Source: Methanoflorens sp963701995 (GTDB lineage Archaea > Halobacteriota > Bog-38 > Methanoflorentales > Methanoflorentaceae). From it: a stretch of DNA of 64,000 nucleotides. Shown in pieces: positions 1 through 8,633 of the stretch. The stretch is taken from contig OY969693.1 in assembly GCA_963701995.1 (NCBI GenBank), positions 248,001-312,000 of the forward strand, read 5' to 3'. Both the position numbers and the translations under genes were made by a program. The first letter of the stretch is position 1. Each line of letters starts with the position of its first letter. The notes beneath the pieces are model-generated. The model saw nothing but the letters and a program-made list of their open reading frames with translations, had not been told where the DNA came from and ran no database searches.

Positions 1-854
1 GTGAGGCACGCCGACGATCGGGGAGAAAGGGGCACATTACCTTGATGCTGCGAGATCTCGGCGGCTTGATCCGCGTCGCGGGGGACGTTGCTCGGGCCGA
101 AGCGTCTGAATACACGACCGCAAAACACGTTATCGAAGCCAAGAAGATGGCGCGGTCGGTTGAACAGCAGCTTACAGATCAATATCTCGAGCGCCGCCGC
201 GACTATCAGATGTTTCGGAATACCGGCGCCGAGGTGGGCCGCGTAAACGGCCTCGCAGTGATGGGTGATGATTCAGGCGTCGTCCTGCCCATCGTAGCGG
301 AGATCACCCCTGCACAGTCAAAGGAGGAAGGCCGCGTAATCGCGACTGGCTTGCTTAAAGAGATCGCTCTTGAGGCAGTGCAAAACGTCTCGGCGTTCAT
401 CAAGAAGTTTTCAGGCGAAGACATCACCAACAAAGACGTGCACATCCAGTTCATCGGTACCTATGAGGGCGTCGAGGGGGACTCGGCCTCAATTTCAATC
501 GCCACCGCCGTGATCTCCGCGCTTGAAGACGTTCCAGTTGACCAGTCCGTTGCGATGACCGGATCCCTTTCGGTTCGGGGAGAGGTGCTGCCCGTTGGAG
601 GGGTCACGCCAAAGGTGGAAGCAGCCGCTAAGGCGGGCATCACGCGCATACTCATTCCGAAAGACAACGAAGGCGACGTCATGCTCGAGAAGCAGTACAA
701 AGACACGGTGCAAATAATCCCCGTTAGCTCTATCGGCGAGGTTCTCGAAAACAGCCTGCTCGGTCGAAAGCGCGACGGCTTGCTCGAGCACCTCAAGAAA
801 TTCACCATAAATTCACACGATCTGAAGGGCCGTTCGAGCGCGGTCCCTCAGTAA
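1..854 (+). CDS. lonB: Archaeal LonB protease, C-terminal part (5' truncated by window)
   Basis: The reading frame is open from base 3 at the window edge, with residues EARRRSGRKGHITL before the first in-window start codon, so the gene enters from the left. What remains is the end of the AAA+ module and the Lon S16 proteolytic domain. The Ser-Lys dyad is visible: Ser in GDSAS and Lys in GGVTPK, 43 residues apart, the spacing known for archaeal LonB. LonB is the ATP-dependent, usually membrane-anchored quality-control protease of archaea; the ATPase and membrane segments lie outside the window. A T-run follows the stop directly. The family call is firm; only the missing N-terminus cannot be judged. 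Confidence 0.95.
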   Translation, partial: EARRRSGRKGHITLMLRDLGGLIRVAGDVARAEASEYTTAKHVIEAKKMARSVEQQLTDQYLERRRDYQMFRNTGAEVGRVNGLAVMGDDSGVVLPIVAEITPAQSKEEGRVIATGLLKEIALEAVQNVSAFIKKFSGEDITNKDVHIQFIGTYEGVEGDSASISIATAVISALEDVPVDQSVAMTGSLSVRGEVLPVGGVTPKVEAAAKAGITRILIPKDNEGDVMLEKQYKDTVQIIPVSSIGEVLENSLLGRKRDGLLEHLKKFTINSHDLKGRSSAVPQ

Positions 855-855
855 C

Positions 856-864
856 TTTTTTTTT
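856..864 (+). terminator. Oligo-T terminator after lonB
   Basis: A run of nine T residues starts one base after the lonB stop codon, with no clear hairpin before it. T-runs of this kind are typical archaeal intrinsic termination signals. Confidence 0.6.
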
Positions 865-902
865 GCGCCCCATTTCACAGCGACGGTTACTGAGGCTATG
901 CC

Positions 903-1877
903 ATGCACGAAGAGAGAGTGTCACAGTATCGAAGGGCGCGAACGATAGAGACAAACGCCGATCTAAGCGCTCCCACTGAGCAACTATGGCGCGTTCACGA
1001 CAATTTTGCCACAGGCGAGCAAAAGGAAACCGCCGTCACGACCACGTCCCTCCTCGATCTGAAGATCGAAATAGCGCAGCGTATATGTGGTGACTGCCAC
1101 TTCTGTGAACGCCGATGCTACACCAACAGAGCAGAGAAACCTGGATTTTGCGGCGTCCAGCGATCGAAATATTCATCCGAATTCCTTCATTATGGTGAGG
1201 AACGCGAGCTCGTGCCATCGCACACGATTTTTCTCACGGGCTGCACGTTTCAGTGCGCCTTCTGCCAAAACTGGGATATCGCACGACATCCGGAGGCGGG
1301 TGCGATCGCTGATGCAGATGCGCTTGCACGGCGAATCTACGCACGATCAATCGCGGGCGCGCGCAATGTGAACTGGGTCGGGGGAGATCCCACCCCGCAT
1401 ATCGGTACTATTCTGAAAACCATGCGCGCCCTCGCCGACCTCGAACAAAAAACGGAGGGCGATGCACGATTCTTGAACGTGCCGATGGTCTTTAACTCCA
1501 ACACCTACTACTCTACGGAAGCCGCTAAGCTTCTCGATGGCGTCATCGACGTCTATTTGAGTGATTTCAAATACGGCAACGACCGCTGCGCGAAACGGTA
1601 CTCACACGTTGACAAGTACGTGGAAACCGTTACGCGAAACCTACTCGCATCGCAACAACGGCTTATGATACGCCATCTCGTAATGCCCGGACACGTTCAG
1701 TGCTGCACGGGGCCGATCGTCGCGTGGGTGCGCGAGACCATGCGCGACGTCAAGTTCAACTTGATGTTTCAGTACTCACCCTATAACGTGACCGATTACC
1801 CTGAAATTAATCGGTTCGTGAGCGATGCAGAGCGGCGCGAGGCGACGAATATCGCAAAGGGCTTAAACCTCATCTGA
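903..1877 (+). CDS. Radical SAM protein, PflA/PflX-like
   Basis: A 324-aa protein with the canonical radical SAM motif CTFQCAFC (Cys114, Cys118, Cys121), which binds a 4Fe-4S cluster and SAM. A second Cys-rich region lies ahead of it (Cys62, 65, 68, 72, 83) and may hold another cluster or zinc. The arrangement matches the uncharacterised pyruvate-formate-lyase-activating-enzyme-like group common in anaerobic archaea. No glycyl-radical enzyme is nearby, so the substrate is unknown. About 45 residues before the first Cys cluster are poorly conserved in style, so a later start is possible. The downstream SAM hydrolase starts 14 bp after the stop and may be co-transcribed. Confidence 0.85.
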   Translation: MHEERVSQYRRARTIETNADLSAPTEQLWRVHDNFATGEQKETAVTTTSLLDLKIEIAQRICGDCHFCERRCYTNRAEKPGFCGVQRSKYSSEFLHYGEERELVPSHTIFLTGCTFQCAFCQNWDIARHPEAGAIADADALARRIYARSIAGARNVNWVGGDPTPHIGTILKTMRALADLEQKTEGDARFLNVPMVFNSNTYYSTEAAKLLDGVIDVYLSDFKYGNDRCAKRYSHVDKYVETVTRNLLASQQRLMIRHLVMPGHVQCCTGPIVAWVRETMRDVKFNLMFQYSPYNVTDYPEINRFVSDAERREATNIAKGLNLI

Positions 1878-1891
1878 CGTTATCTTTGACT

Positions 1892-2647
1892 ATGGGGATC
1901 ATAACCATCATTTCTGACTTTGGGACGTTCTATCCCGCCGTAATGAAGGCCGTCATCCTCGGCATAGCGCCGCACGCCAGTATTGTCGACGTAACTCACG
2001 AAATTTCGCCCCAGAACGTGCGCGAGGCGGCGTTCATCCTCCGAGAGACGGTCAAGTACTTCCCTCGAGGCACAACGCACATCGCCGTCGTTGATCCGAC
2101 CGTCGGAACGGGCAGGCGGGCCTTAGTCATCGAAGCGGGAGGGCACTACCTCGTTGGCCCCGACAACGGACTTCTGATTCCTGCAGCACGCTCCCTAGGC
2201 GATTTCGAAGCGATGTGCATCCAAGTGGCGGCCAAGTCAAGCACGTTTCACGCGAGAGACGTCTTCGCCCCGGTGGGAGCGTATATCTCTCTTGGGCGGC
2301 TGCGAAACCTTGAGCCTGCGCCCGCGCACGTGGACCTTGAACTCCAAGACCCGCAGGTGTCTGAGCACACCGTTAGCGGCACCGTCGTCTACGTCGACCG
2401 GTTTGGGAACTGCGTGACGAATATCAGCGGCATCCTCATGATACGACGATCGGGCTACGGCAGCGCGCACCTTCTCAACGGTTCCGTCGCGGTACAGCTT
2501 GTGAGAACGTACGACGAAGTAGCTCACGGACACCCGTTGTTGACCGTTGGAAGCTTCGATTTGGTGGAGGTGTCCATCAACCAAGGTGATGCTGCCACAG
2601 AGCTTAATCTTAATTCAGGTGACACGGTCACGCTCGATCGATTGTAA
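1892..2647 (+). CDS. SAM hydrolase / hydroxide adenosyltransferase (DUF62)
   Basis: A 251-aa member of the SAM-dependent chlorinase/fluorinase superfamily, the archaeal DUF62 branch that hydrolyses SAM to adenosine and methionine using hydroxide. Recognisable blocks are the N-terminal ISDFGTFYPAVMKAV, the central VDPTVGTGRRALV and GPDNGLL, FHARDVFAPVGA, and the C-terminal barrel motif DRFGNCVTNI. TTG at 1886 is in frame, but ATG at 1892 gives the usual short N-terminus and is preferred. It follows the radical SAM gene closely. Its cellular role in archaea is unclear; it may act as a SAM-level safety valve. Confidence 0.9.
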   Translation: MGIITIISDFGTFYPAVMKAVILGIAPHASIVDVTHEISPQNVREAAFILRETVKYFPRGTTHIAVVDPTVGTGRRALVIEAGGHYLVGPDNGLLIPAARSLGDFEAMCIQVAAKSSTFHARDVFAPVGAYISLGRLRNLEPAPAHVDLELQDPQVSEHTVSGTVVYVDRFGNCVTNISGILMIRRSGYGSAHLLNGSVAVQLVRTYDEVAHGHPLLTVGSFDLVEVSINQGDAATELNLNSGDTVTLDRL

Positions 2648-2691
2648 CAAACGTGATCCTTGCAAGAAGCAGGGCGCTCTTTCCACAAGCG

Positions 2692-3171
2692 TCAGAGCGG
2701 GTTCCCTACGCTTTGCGAGCACACGCCTTCAAGCAGAAGCAGTTTTCGCTTGATGTCAAAGCCCCAAGAAAAGCCCCCAAGGCCGGATGCGGCTACGACT
2801 CGATGGCACGGCACAAATAGCGGAACCGGGTTGTGGTGCAGCGCATTGCCTACCGCTCGCGCGGCGTTCGGCTTCCCTAATCGCGCGGCCAATCCTGAGT
2901 AAGTCGCCGTACTCCCTCTTGGTATCCCTCGCACCGATTGCAGTACGGCCCGTTCGAATGCCGAGCGGTTTCCAAGGTTGACCTGGAAGGTGCCAAGGTC
3001 AACGTTCTCTCCTCTCAAGTAGAGTTCAAGTGCCATTGCGGCTGCTGTCGTAGCGCGTGCGTTAAACGAACCCGCTGCCTCGAGCGCAACTTGACACACA
3101 ACGTCGTCGCTTAGCGCGACGGACACGAATCTACCTAGGTATTCAGAGTAAAAGCACGCGGTTTCGGTCAT
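2692..3171 (-). CDS. ogt: Methylated-DNA--protein-cysteine methyltransferase
   Basis: A 159-aa suicide alkyltransferase that removes O6-alkyl groups from guanine. The C-terminal DNA-binding/active-site domain carries the acceptor motif PCHRV (Cys122) and the helix-turn-helix region TATYSGLAARLGKP with its following GNALHHNP. Length is normal for archaeal Ogt. It lies 5 bp downstream of the DUF5591 gene on the same strand, so the two are probably one transcript. It converges on the SAM hydrolase gene. Confidence 0.93.
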   Translation of the reverse strand: MTETACFYSEYLGRFVSVALSDDVVCQVALEAAGSFNARATTAAAMALELYLRGENVDLGTFQVNLGNRSAFERAVLQSVRGIPRGSTATYSGLAARLGKPNAARAVGNALHHNPVPLFVPCHRVVAASGLGGFSWGFDIKRKLLLLEGVCSQSVGNPL

Positions 3172-3176
3172 GGCTG

Positions 3177-3860
3177 TTAGAGGAGGTACCAGTCGTGGTC
3201 ATACAAAGCCTTTGCAAGCGTCCCCAATTGGACGTCTTCGCGAGGATCGACCACGAGTGAGCGCAGCGCATCCTTCAAGTCAGCCAAGTATTGCGCGTTG
3301 CTTAAGCTCCCGTACTCAAACCTCCTGCCGCGAACCCGGCAACGTTCGAGCGTCACCTCCCGAGGTAGAATGGTGACAGCAAGGTCGGTCATTTCACAAG
3401 CCTGTTGCATGGCTTTCCTAAAATCACCTGTGCAATAAGCAACACGGTGGCGGTAGTTGCTCCGCGTCTTTTCTAGATATCGGTGGAGCCGCGCACTCTC
3501 GAGTTCGATGAACCTCTTCTTGACTGACATGACGTCGCAGTCGCCGAGTACGAAATCGTAGTCAGCAAATGGGTACTCGGTATCAAGCTCCCGCGGAGTG
3601 ACGCCGCACGTGCCAAATGCGACGATGTGCACTTCTTCTGGCTCCAAAATGCTGAAAATGACCTTGTCGTAATTTTGATGACTTGGGCTCGTGTGGTAAG
3701 GCTTCACCTTGGCACACGGCACAAAAATCAATACGTCACGCACGGGCGCGACGTACTCACGCAGCACGTACTCATTTGCCCTCACCATGTCAGGATGGGC
3801 AAAGACCTTCTCTCCAACCAGCGACAAGTTTGAGCGCTCTGATTCAGGGATTATCATCAT
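3177..3860 (-). CDS. DUF5591 protein, related to the archaeosine synthase (ArcS) C-terminal region
   Basis: A 227-aa protein with the DUF5591 pattern: VPCAKVKPYHTSPSHQNY followed by GVTPRELDTEYPFADYDF. In archaea this domain is part of ArcS, which converts preQ0 in tRNA position 15 to archaeosine, where it lies between the TGT-like catalytic part and the PUA domain. Here it stands alone, without a TGT barrel or PUA domain, so it could be one subunit of a split enzyme or a diverged protein. It starts 27 bp after the TBP stop and leads into ogt. The family call is by motif memory; function is inferred. Confidence 0.6.
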   Translation of the reverse strand: MMIIPESERSNLSLVGEKVFAHPDMVRANEYVLREYVAPVRDVLIFVPCAKVKPYHTSPSHQNYDKVIFSILEPEEVHIVAFGTCGVTPRELDTEYPFADYDFVLGDCDVMSVKKRFIELESARLHRYLEKTRSNYRHRVAYCTGDFRKAMQQACEMTDLAVTILPREVTLERCRVRGRRFEYGSLSNAQYLADLKDALRSLVVDPREDVQLGTLAKALYDHDWYLL

Positions 3861-3880
3861 CCGCGGAGTGGCCAGCGCTC

Positions 3881-3907
3881 AAAAGCCTACAAAAGGCTTA
3901 GGCTTTT
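3881..3907 (-). terminator. Hairpin at the end of the TBP gene
   Basis: AAAAGCCT at 3881-3888 pairs with AGGCTTTT at 3900-3907. On the minus strand this gives a stem ending in a T-run exactly across the TBP stop codon. It probably terminates or attenuates transcription before the DUF5591 and ogt genes. Confidence 0.5.
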
Positions 3908-4468
3908 AAGTTCCTTAACAATTCGATCAACTGCATTGGCCGCGTCTTCGGGCTTTCTACCGCCAGTGACTACCAGCTTGCCTGAACCAAACAAAAGAAC
4001 CACGACTTTAGGATCTGACAAACGGTACACGAGGCCCGGAAACTGTTCCGGCTCGTACTCTATATTCTCTAGCCCGAGCCCTATAGCAATCGCGTTCAAA
4101 TTCAACACTGAGTGAAGGTCTGCTGACGCGACGATGTTCTGGACTTTAATCTCGGGCGTTCCCTTCACGTCGATTCCAATATTGCGAAGACTTTGAAATA
4201 CGTTTTCAAGGCCCTTATAAACGTCATCGATGCTTTTTGCACCCGTGCAGACAATTTTTCCCGATCGGAAAATTAACGCTGCCGTCTTCGGGTCCTTGGT
4301 CCGGTAGACGAGGCCCGGAAACTGTTCGGGGTCATAATCTGCACCCTCTAACGCAAGCGTGATTTGCTTGAGGTTTATCTCTATTCCGATGCCAGTAGAG
4401 GCTACCACATTTTCGATCTTAATAGTGTCTCGCGGTTCGATATTACTAGTGTCTCGCGGTTCGACCAT
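3887..4468 (-). CDS. tbp: TATA-box-binding protein
   Basis: A 193-aa TBP made of the two imperfect direct repeats that form the DNA-binding saddle. Each repeat carries IENVVAS or VQNIVAS, the YEPEQFPGLVYR-type core, and a phosphate-contacting strand such as LIFRSGKIVCTGAKS or LLFGSGKLVVTGGRK. It recruits TFB and RNA polymerase to archaeal promoters. The N-terminus has a small internal duplication of EPRDT, giving a tail slightly longer than usual. The start at 4468 sits 27-34 nt from a TTTATAAA box, consistent with a leaderless transcript. Confidence 0.98.
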   Translation of the reverse strand: MVEPRDTSNIEPRDTIKIENVVASTGIGIEINLKQITLALEGADYDPEQFPGLVYRTKDPKTAALIFRSGKIVCTGAKSIDDVYKGLENVFQSLRNIGIDVKGTPEIKVQNIVASADLHSVLNLNAIAIGLGLENIEYEPEQFPGLVYRLSDPKVVVLLFGSGKLVVTGGRKPEDAANAVDRIVKELKSLSLL

Positions 4469-4494
4469 ACGCTTTCTCCCCCGTTCTTTGTTGC

Positions 4495-4517
4495 TTTATA
4501 AAGGCTTTTTATATATA
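4495..4517 (-). promoter_or_regulatory. Tandem TATA boxes of the TBP gene
   Basis: TTTATAAA at 4495-4502 and a second A/T box, TTATATATAA in the minus sense, at about 4507-4517 precede the TBP start at 4468. The nearer box has the spacing for leaderless initiation. Confidence 0.6.
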
Positions 4518-4518
4518 A

Positions 4519-4807
4519 CGTTAAGGGGCTGTCGTTGGTGTTCCGAAAGCAATCCGCCTGAAAATCTGGGGCGCTTCGCAATTACGCGAGCACAGCAATT
4601 TTATCTACCGGGTGGCCATAGCATATATCCTCGCATGGCACTTACGCAACATGCTCAGCACAAATTTGTCGGACGGTGATTCACGAGCGACTCAGGCGTT
4701 CGCAGCCCGCGAGTGGACCAAGATAACCAGCGATTGCGCCCAACCGGAGTCGTAGGCCAACGGCAAGTCGGCCTTTGGGAGCTTGCAGATATGACCGGAG
4801 TACCGAC
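4519..4807. other. Intergenic region between tbp and trm-G10
   Basis: No supported gene. It contains the promoter side of the plus-strand methyltransferase gene, with an A/T box AGCATATATCC near 4620, far from the ATG. I see no tRNA or repeat here. Confidence 0.4.
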
Positions 4808-5788
4808 ATGAAACTTGCATTTGAGCTATCCGGGGAGAACAAAAGCATTCCACGAGCAGAGGTTCTCGCACTTTTCAACGGTGCCCTAGTACAAGAGCTT
4901 GAACGCGTTCTCGTGATTGATGTCGATGCCTATGACCAGGCTCTCGGTGACCGCTTAGCGATGACGCACGCGATACTCGAGGTTAAGGACGTGTGCTCAC
5001 AAGAGCTCGGATCCATCTACCGAGCAGCCGGAAGCATTGAGCTACCTCGGGTCAGCGTCGCGGTGCGGGCTAAGCGCATTGGACACGGCCTGAAAAGCAC
5101 AGAGGTCGAGGCTACGATCGGAAAGGCGCTTGCTGAGCGCGGATATGAAATCAATCTTACCCATCCGCAGCTTCAAGTGAGAGCTCTGCTCTGCAAAGGC
5201 GTTTGCATAATCGGGGCAACATTAGCGTTGATCGATCGCTCGCGCTTCGAATCGAGGCGCCCGCGTGTGCGGCCCTATTTCTATCCCGGCGTGCTCCTGC
5301 CGCGGTTCGCCCGAGCCGCTGTAAACCTCACACGTGTTAAAGCTGAAGAGCTCTTGTTAGACCCTTTCTGCGGCACAGGAGGAATACTGCTTGAAGCTGG
5401 TCTCCTCGGGGCAACAATCATGGGGTCAGATGTCGACGGTAGGATGGTTTTTGGAACGAAGATGAACCTCGACTACTATGACGTTCTGAGTGATCTGCTG
5501 GTCCAAGATGCTCGACGATTGGGTCTACGGGACGAGTGTGTGGACGCTGTCGCAACCGATCTACCATATGGCCGTTCCGTAAGCATACGAGCCCATTCGC
5601 TGAATCAACTGAAGGCAGCGGCCTTAGGCGAAATTTTTCGCGTGCTAAAACGCAACGCGCGGGCCGTTTTGATATCCCATAGCCCGATTGAGCACGAGGT
5701 CACGGATGCTGGTTTCACGATCGAAGGACGTCACACGCAATACGTGCATAAGAGTCTAACAAGAGAAATCGTCGTAGCGCGTAAATGA
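4808..5788 (+). CDS. tRNA (guanine(10)-N2)-dimethyltransferase, Trm-G10
   Basis: A 326-aa SAM-dependent RNA methyltransferase. The N-terminal half is THUMP-like. The C-terminal Rossmann fold carries motif I (LLDPFCGTGGILLEAGL) and the catalytic motif IV (TDLPYGRS, equivalent to the family DPPYGR). Archaeal homologues dimethylate G10 of tRNA. ATG at 4808 (MKLAFELSGEN) matches the usual family start; the in-frame TTG at 4775 would only add an unlikely tail. The gene stands alone and converges on the ACT-domain gene. Confidence 0.92.
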   Translation: MKLAFELSGENKSIPRAEVLALFNGALVQELERVLVIDVDAYDQALGDRLAMTHAILEVKDVCSQELGSIYRAAGSIELPRVSVAVRAKRIGHGLKSTEVEATIGKALAERGYEINLTHPQLQVRALLCKGVCIIGATLALIDRSRFESRRPRVRPYFYPGVLLPRFARAAVNLTRVKAEELLLDPFCGTGGILLEAGLLGATIMGSDVDGRMVFGTKMNLDYYDVLSDLLVQDARRLGLRDECVDAVATDLPYGRSVSIRAHSLNQLKAAALGEIFRVLKRNARAVLISHSPIEHEVTDAGFTIEGRHTQYVHKSLTREIVVARK

Positions 5789-5978
5789 CAGCTAAGCGCC
5801 TTGTCAGCACAGAGCCCCCGTCTGATTCGCTGCTGGTGGCGGAGCGGTCACATCAAGCGTCCGGGGTTGAAACAATCCCGCGGCAATTTCAGGCGAGGAA
5901 CACGAGCTCATCTGCACGTTCCCAAAGAACCACCGTGCGAACAGAGTGCAATCTCAAGCAAGCACGGTCTGGGGGGCG

Positions 5979-6263
5979 CTACACGCGATGCATATAGCGG
6001 AAAACATCTTCGTGCTGGGCGGTGATTCTCACACCCTGGGAGGCACCAACGGCGTCAAGTCCCTTTTTTAGATCTTCGAACTTCGCCGCGCCGATGTTGA
6101 CGATCATAATCATCGTAAACAGCTCGGACACGATGGTCTGGCTAATATCCTCGATGTTGGCATTCACGCTTGCGAGTAGAGTGGTGACGGCCGCCACGAT
6201 GCCGGGATGATCAGAGCCGGTCACCGTTACGATGATCCGCGCGTTGCGCGATGGGGGAGCCAC
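5979..6263 (-). CDS. ACT domain protein, UPF0237 family
   Basis: A 94-aa protein consisting of a single ACT-type regulatory domain with a following helix. The start is RIIVTVTGSDHPGIVAAVTT, typical of small-molecule-binding ACT folds, and the length matches the UPF0237 family of archaea and Gram-positives. The ligand is unknown. It starts 12 bp after metG on the same strand, so it is probably co-transcribed with metG. Confidence 0.88.
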   Translation of the reverse strand: MAPPSRNARIIVTVTGSDHPGIVAAVTTLLASVNANIEDISQTIVSELFTMIMIVNIGAAKFEDLKKGLDAVGASQGVRITAQHEDVFRYMHRV

Positions 6264-6275
6264 GCTTCGACCTCC

Positions 6276-8270
6276 TTATTTGATTCTGGTGCCCGACGGC
6301 ATCTTTCTTGCGGGTCGAATGATGACTGACCTACCGTCGTATTCAGCGACGAGCAGCATGCCGCGAGATTCGATGCCCATCAACTTCACCGGCTGGAGAT
6401 TGATAAGCACGACTACGTCAGTGCCAATCAGGTCCTCAGGCGCGTAGTCTTTCGCGATTCCCGCCACAATCTGCCGGGTCTCTTCGCCCAATTGCGCTGT
6501 AATTCTCAAGAGCTTATCGGATTTTTGGACCGGTTCGGCTTCGACGACGCGGGCGATCCTCAGATCCATTTTCTTGAAGTCGTCAAGCTTGATTGTCGCC
6601 TCCCCCGTGCCCGGCTCCTTGGCGGGACCTTTAAGATCCGCCCCGGCGATTCTTTCGTTTAGTATAGCCCCCATTGCACCGATCTTCTTCTCGTCGATCT
6701 TGGCGAACGGCAGCGCCGGCTTGGGAAGATGCAACGGTTCAACCTCCACCGTGGCGTCGGAAAAATACGTCGTGGTCAGGCCAAGCTGCGCTTGAACGCC
6801 ACGCATCGTCGATGGCATGACCGGCTCCAACAACACCGATAGGGCTTTCACAAGCTGTATGCAGTTCTTGAGTTCGCGCGCGCACGCCGTCCTATCGGAT
6901 TTCACTAGATTCCAGAGCTCTTTTGACTGGAAATATGCGTTGCCGAAGTCTGAGAGCGACATCGCCGCGTCCACGACCTTCTTAAACTCATACTCCTCCA
7001 GTGCGCTCACCATCTTCTCGCGCGTCTCAGCTACGCGCTCCATTATCGCAGAATCGACGGGACCTTCAGGTACGCGCCCGAAGTTTTTGTACGCGAAGTG
7101 TAGGGTGCGATAGATGAAGTTCCCCAGGGACCCAACGAGTTCACGGTTGATCTTCTCACCAAAGACTTGCCATGAGAAATTCAGCTCCTTCGTGTGTGAC
7201 GTATAGCTGGCGAGGTAAAAGCGAAGCAAATCGGGATGAAACCCGTGGTCGAGGTAATCTTCATCTACCCAAACCACATACCCGCGACTTTTTGAGAACG
7301 TCTTGCCGTCGACTTTGACCATTCCCGACGCGACGATAGCCGCCGGCAAGGTGTAGCTCGCTCCTTTTAATAGCGCCGGCCAGAAGACGGCGTGATGGTA
7401 GATAATGTCGGTGCCGATGAAGTGAATTATATTCGAATCGCTCTTCCAGTAGTCTTCCCAGGCGCTTGTCGCTTCCTCGGTAAATGAGATGTACCCTATC
7501 GGAGCGTCAACCCATACGTAGACCACTAGATCCGTTCCCGGAAATGAGACGCCCCACGCCAGATTTCGCGTAATACACCAGTCTTTCAATTCGTTGCTAA
7601 CCCATTCGCGCGCATAGTTGCGGGCGTTGGCCGTACCTCCGAGTGATTCGAGGTACGCTAACAAGAAGTCCTTGAACGCGGAGAGCTTGAAGAAGTAATG
7701 CTGCTCTTCCCGATACTCCGCACTGGCCCCACACGTTTTGCACGTCGGATCGACAATTTCCCCCGGTTCGAGATGGCGGCCGCACCCTTGATCGCACTCG
7801 TCCCCGCGCGCCGGCATGCCGCAAAAAAAGCACGCTCCCTCGACGTAGCGATCCGGTAGAAAACGATCGCATTCGGGACAGTAGGCCAATCGTATGACCA
7901 GCGGGTATATGCAGCCGTTTGCTTGGAGCGATTTGACGATTTCCTGCGTTCTGAAGTGATTTGTGGGAGCATCGGTGTTTCCATAATGGCTAAAGTCGAC
8001 TGACAGAGCCTTAAACGTGTCCTCCCAGTAGCGGTGATAATACGCGGCAAGCTTGGCTGGTGTCGTTCCTTGCTGTTCAGCGTTAATCACGATGGGAGTT
8101 CCGTGCGTATCCGAACCGCACACGAAGAGCGGGTCCTGCTGGAGCTTCTTAAGGCACCGAACGTAAATGTCCGCCGGGATGTACGTTCTGAGGTGACCGA
8201 TGTGGCACGGCCCGTTCGCGTAAGGCAGGCCGCACGTGATGAGAAGCGGTTTGTTCGAAAGCGATGTCAT
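6276..8270 (-). CDS. metG: Methionyl-tRNA synthetase
   Basis: A 664-aa class I synthetase that charges tRNA-Met. The HIGH signature is at residues 23-26 and the KMSKS equivalent is KTFSKSRG near residue 330. Two zinc-knuckle pairs lie around residues 130-180 (CPEC, CFFCG, CDQGCG, CKTCG), as in the archaeal/E. coli type. The last about 110 residues form the EMAP-like tRNA-binding domain, recognisable by DDFKKMDLRIARVVEAEPV and GIESRGMLLVA. The full-length fused form is normal for many archaea. It leads an apparent operon with the ACT protein. Confidence 0.97.
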   Translation of the reverse strand: MTSLSNKPLLITCGLPYANGPCHIGHLRTYIPADIYVRCLKKLQQDPLFVCGSDTHGTPIVINAEQQGTTPAKLAAYYHRYWEDTFKALSVDFSHYGNTDAPTNHFRTQEIVKSLQANGCIYPLVIRLAYCPECDRFLPDRYVEGACFFCGMPARGDECDQGCGRHLEPGEIVDPTCKTCGASAEYREEQHYFFKLSAFKDFLLAYLESLGGTANARNYAREWVSNELKDWCITRNLAWGVSFPGTDLVVYVWVDAPIGYISFTEEATSAWEDYWKSDSNIIHFIGTDIIYHHAVFWPALLKGASYTLPAAIVASGMVKVDGKTFSKSRGYVVWVDEDYLDHGFHPDLLRFYLASYTSHTKELNFSWQVFGEKINRELVGSLGNFIYRTLHFAYKNFGRVPEGPVDSAIMERVAETREKMVSALEEYEFKKVVDAAMSLSDFGNAYFQSKELWNLVKSDRTACARELKNCIQLVKALSVLLEPVMPSTMRGVQAQLGLTTTYFSDATVEVEPLHLPKPALPFAKIDEKKIGAMGAILNERIAGADLKGPAKEPGTGEATIKLDDFKKMDLRIARVVEAEPVQKSDKLLRITAQLGEETRQIVAGIAKDYAPEDLIGTDVVVLINLQPVKLMGIESRGMLLVAEYDGRSVIIRPARKMPSGTRIK

Positions 8271-8633
8271 TTTGAAGTCCTCGTAGCACGAGATCGCATT
8301 TCAGCATCCACAGCTTGCGCCGGACTCACGTTGAAACGCCTCCTGCGCGCACCACGTCGGAGCTGCGTTTCGTGACGCCACGCCGATTCTGCGTAACGGG
8401 CTTCACAATGCATTGTGATAGTGGCTACCTATTTTAACTCTTCGAGAGCGGCGCTCTTTTCTGTCAGGACCTCACAGTTTGGACGTGGGGCTGCCACACG
8501 ACCAATGCATACGCTATCGTTCGAACTGAGGCACGTCAAAGGCAGGTCACGGTTGAAAAGGCTTAAGTCTTGACAACCCGTGATCACTGTGCAAAGGAAT
8601 TCGCGTGAATTGACGACGGAAAGGAGGCCTTTT
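8271..8633. promoter_or_regulatory. Divergent intergenic region metG / YbjQ gene
   Basis: No gene is seen. On the plus strand, AAAGGCTTAAGT at 8557-8568 looks like a BRE-TATA promoter element; the same 12-mer occurs at 22442. AAAGGAGG at 8620-8626 is a strong Shine-Dalgarno sequence for the ATG at 8634. Confidence 0.55.
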
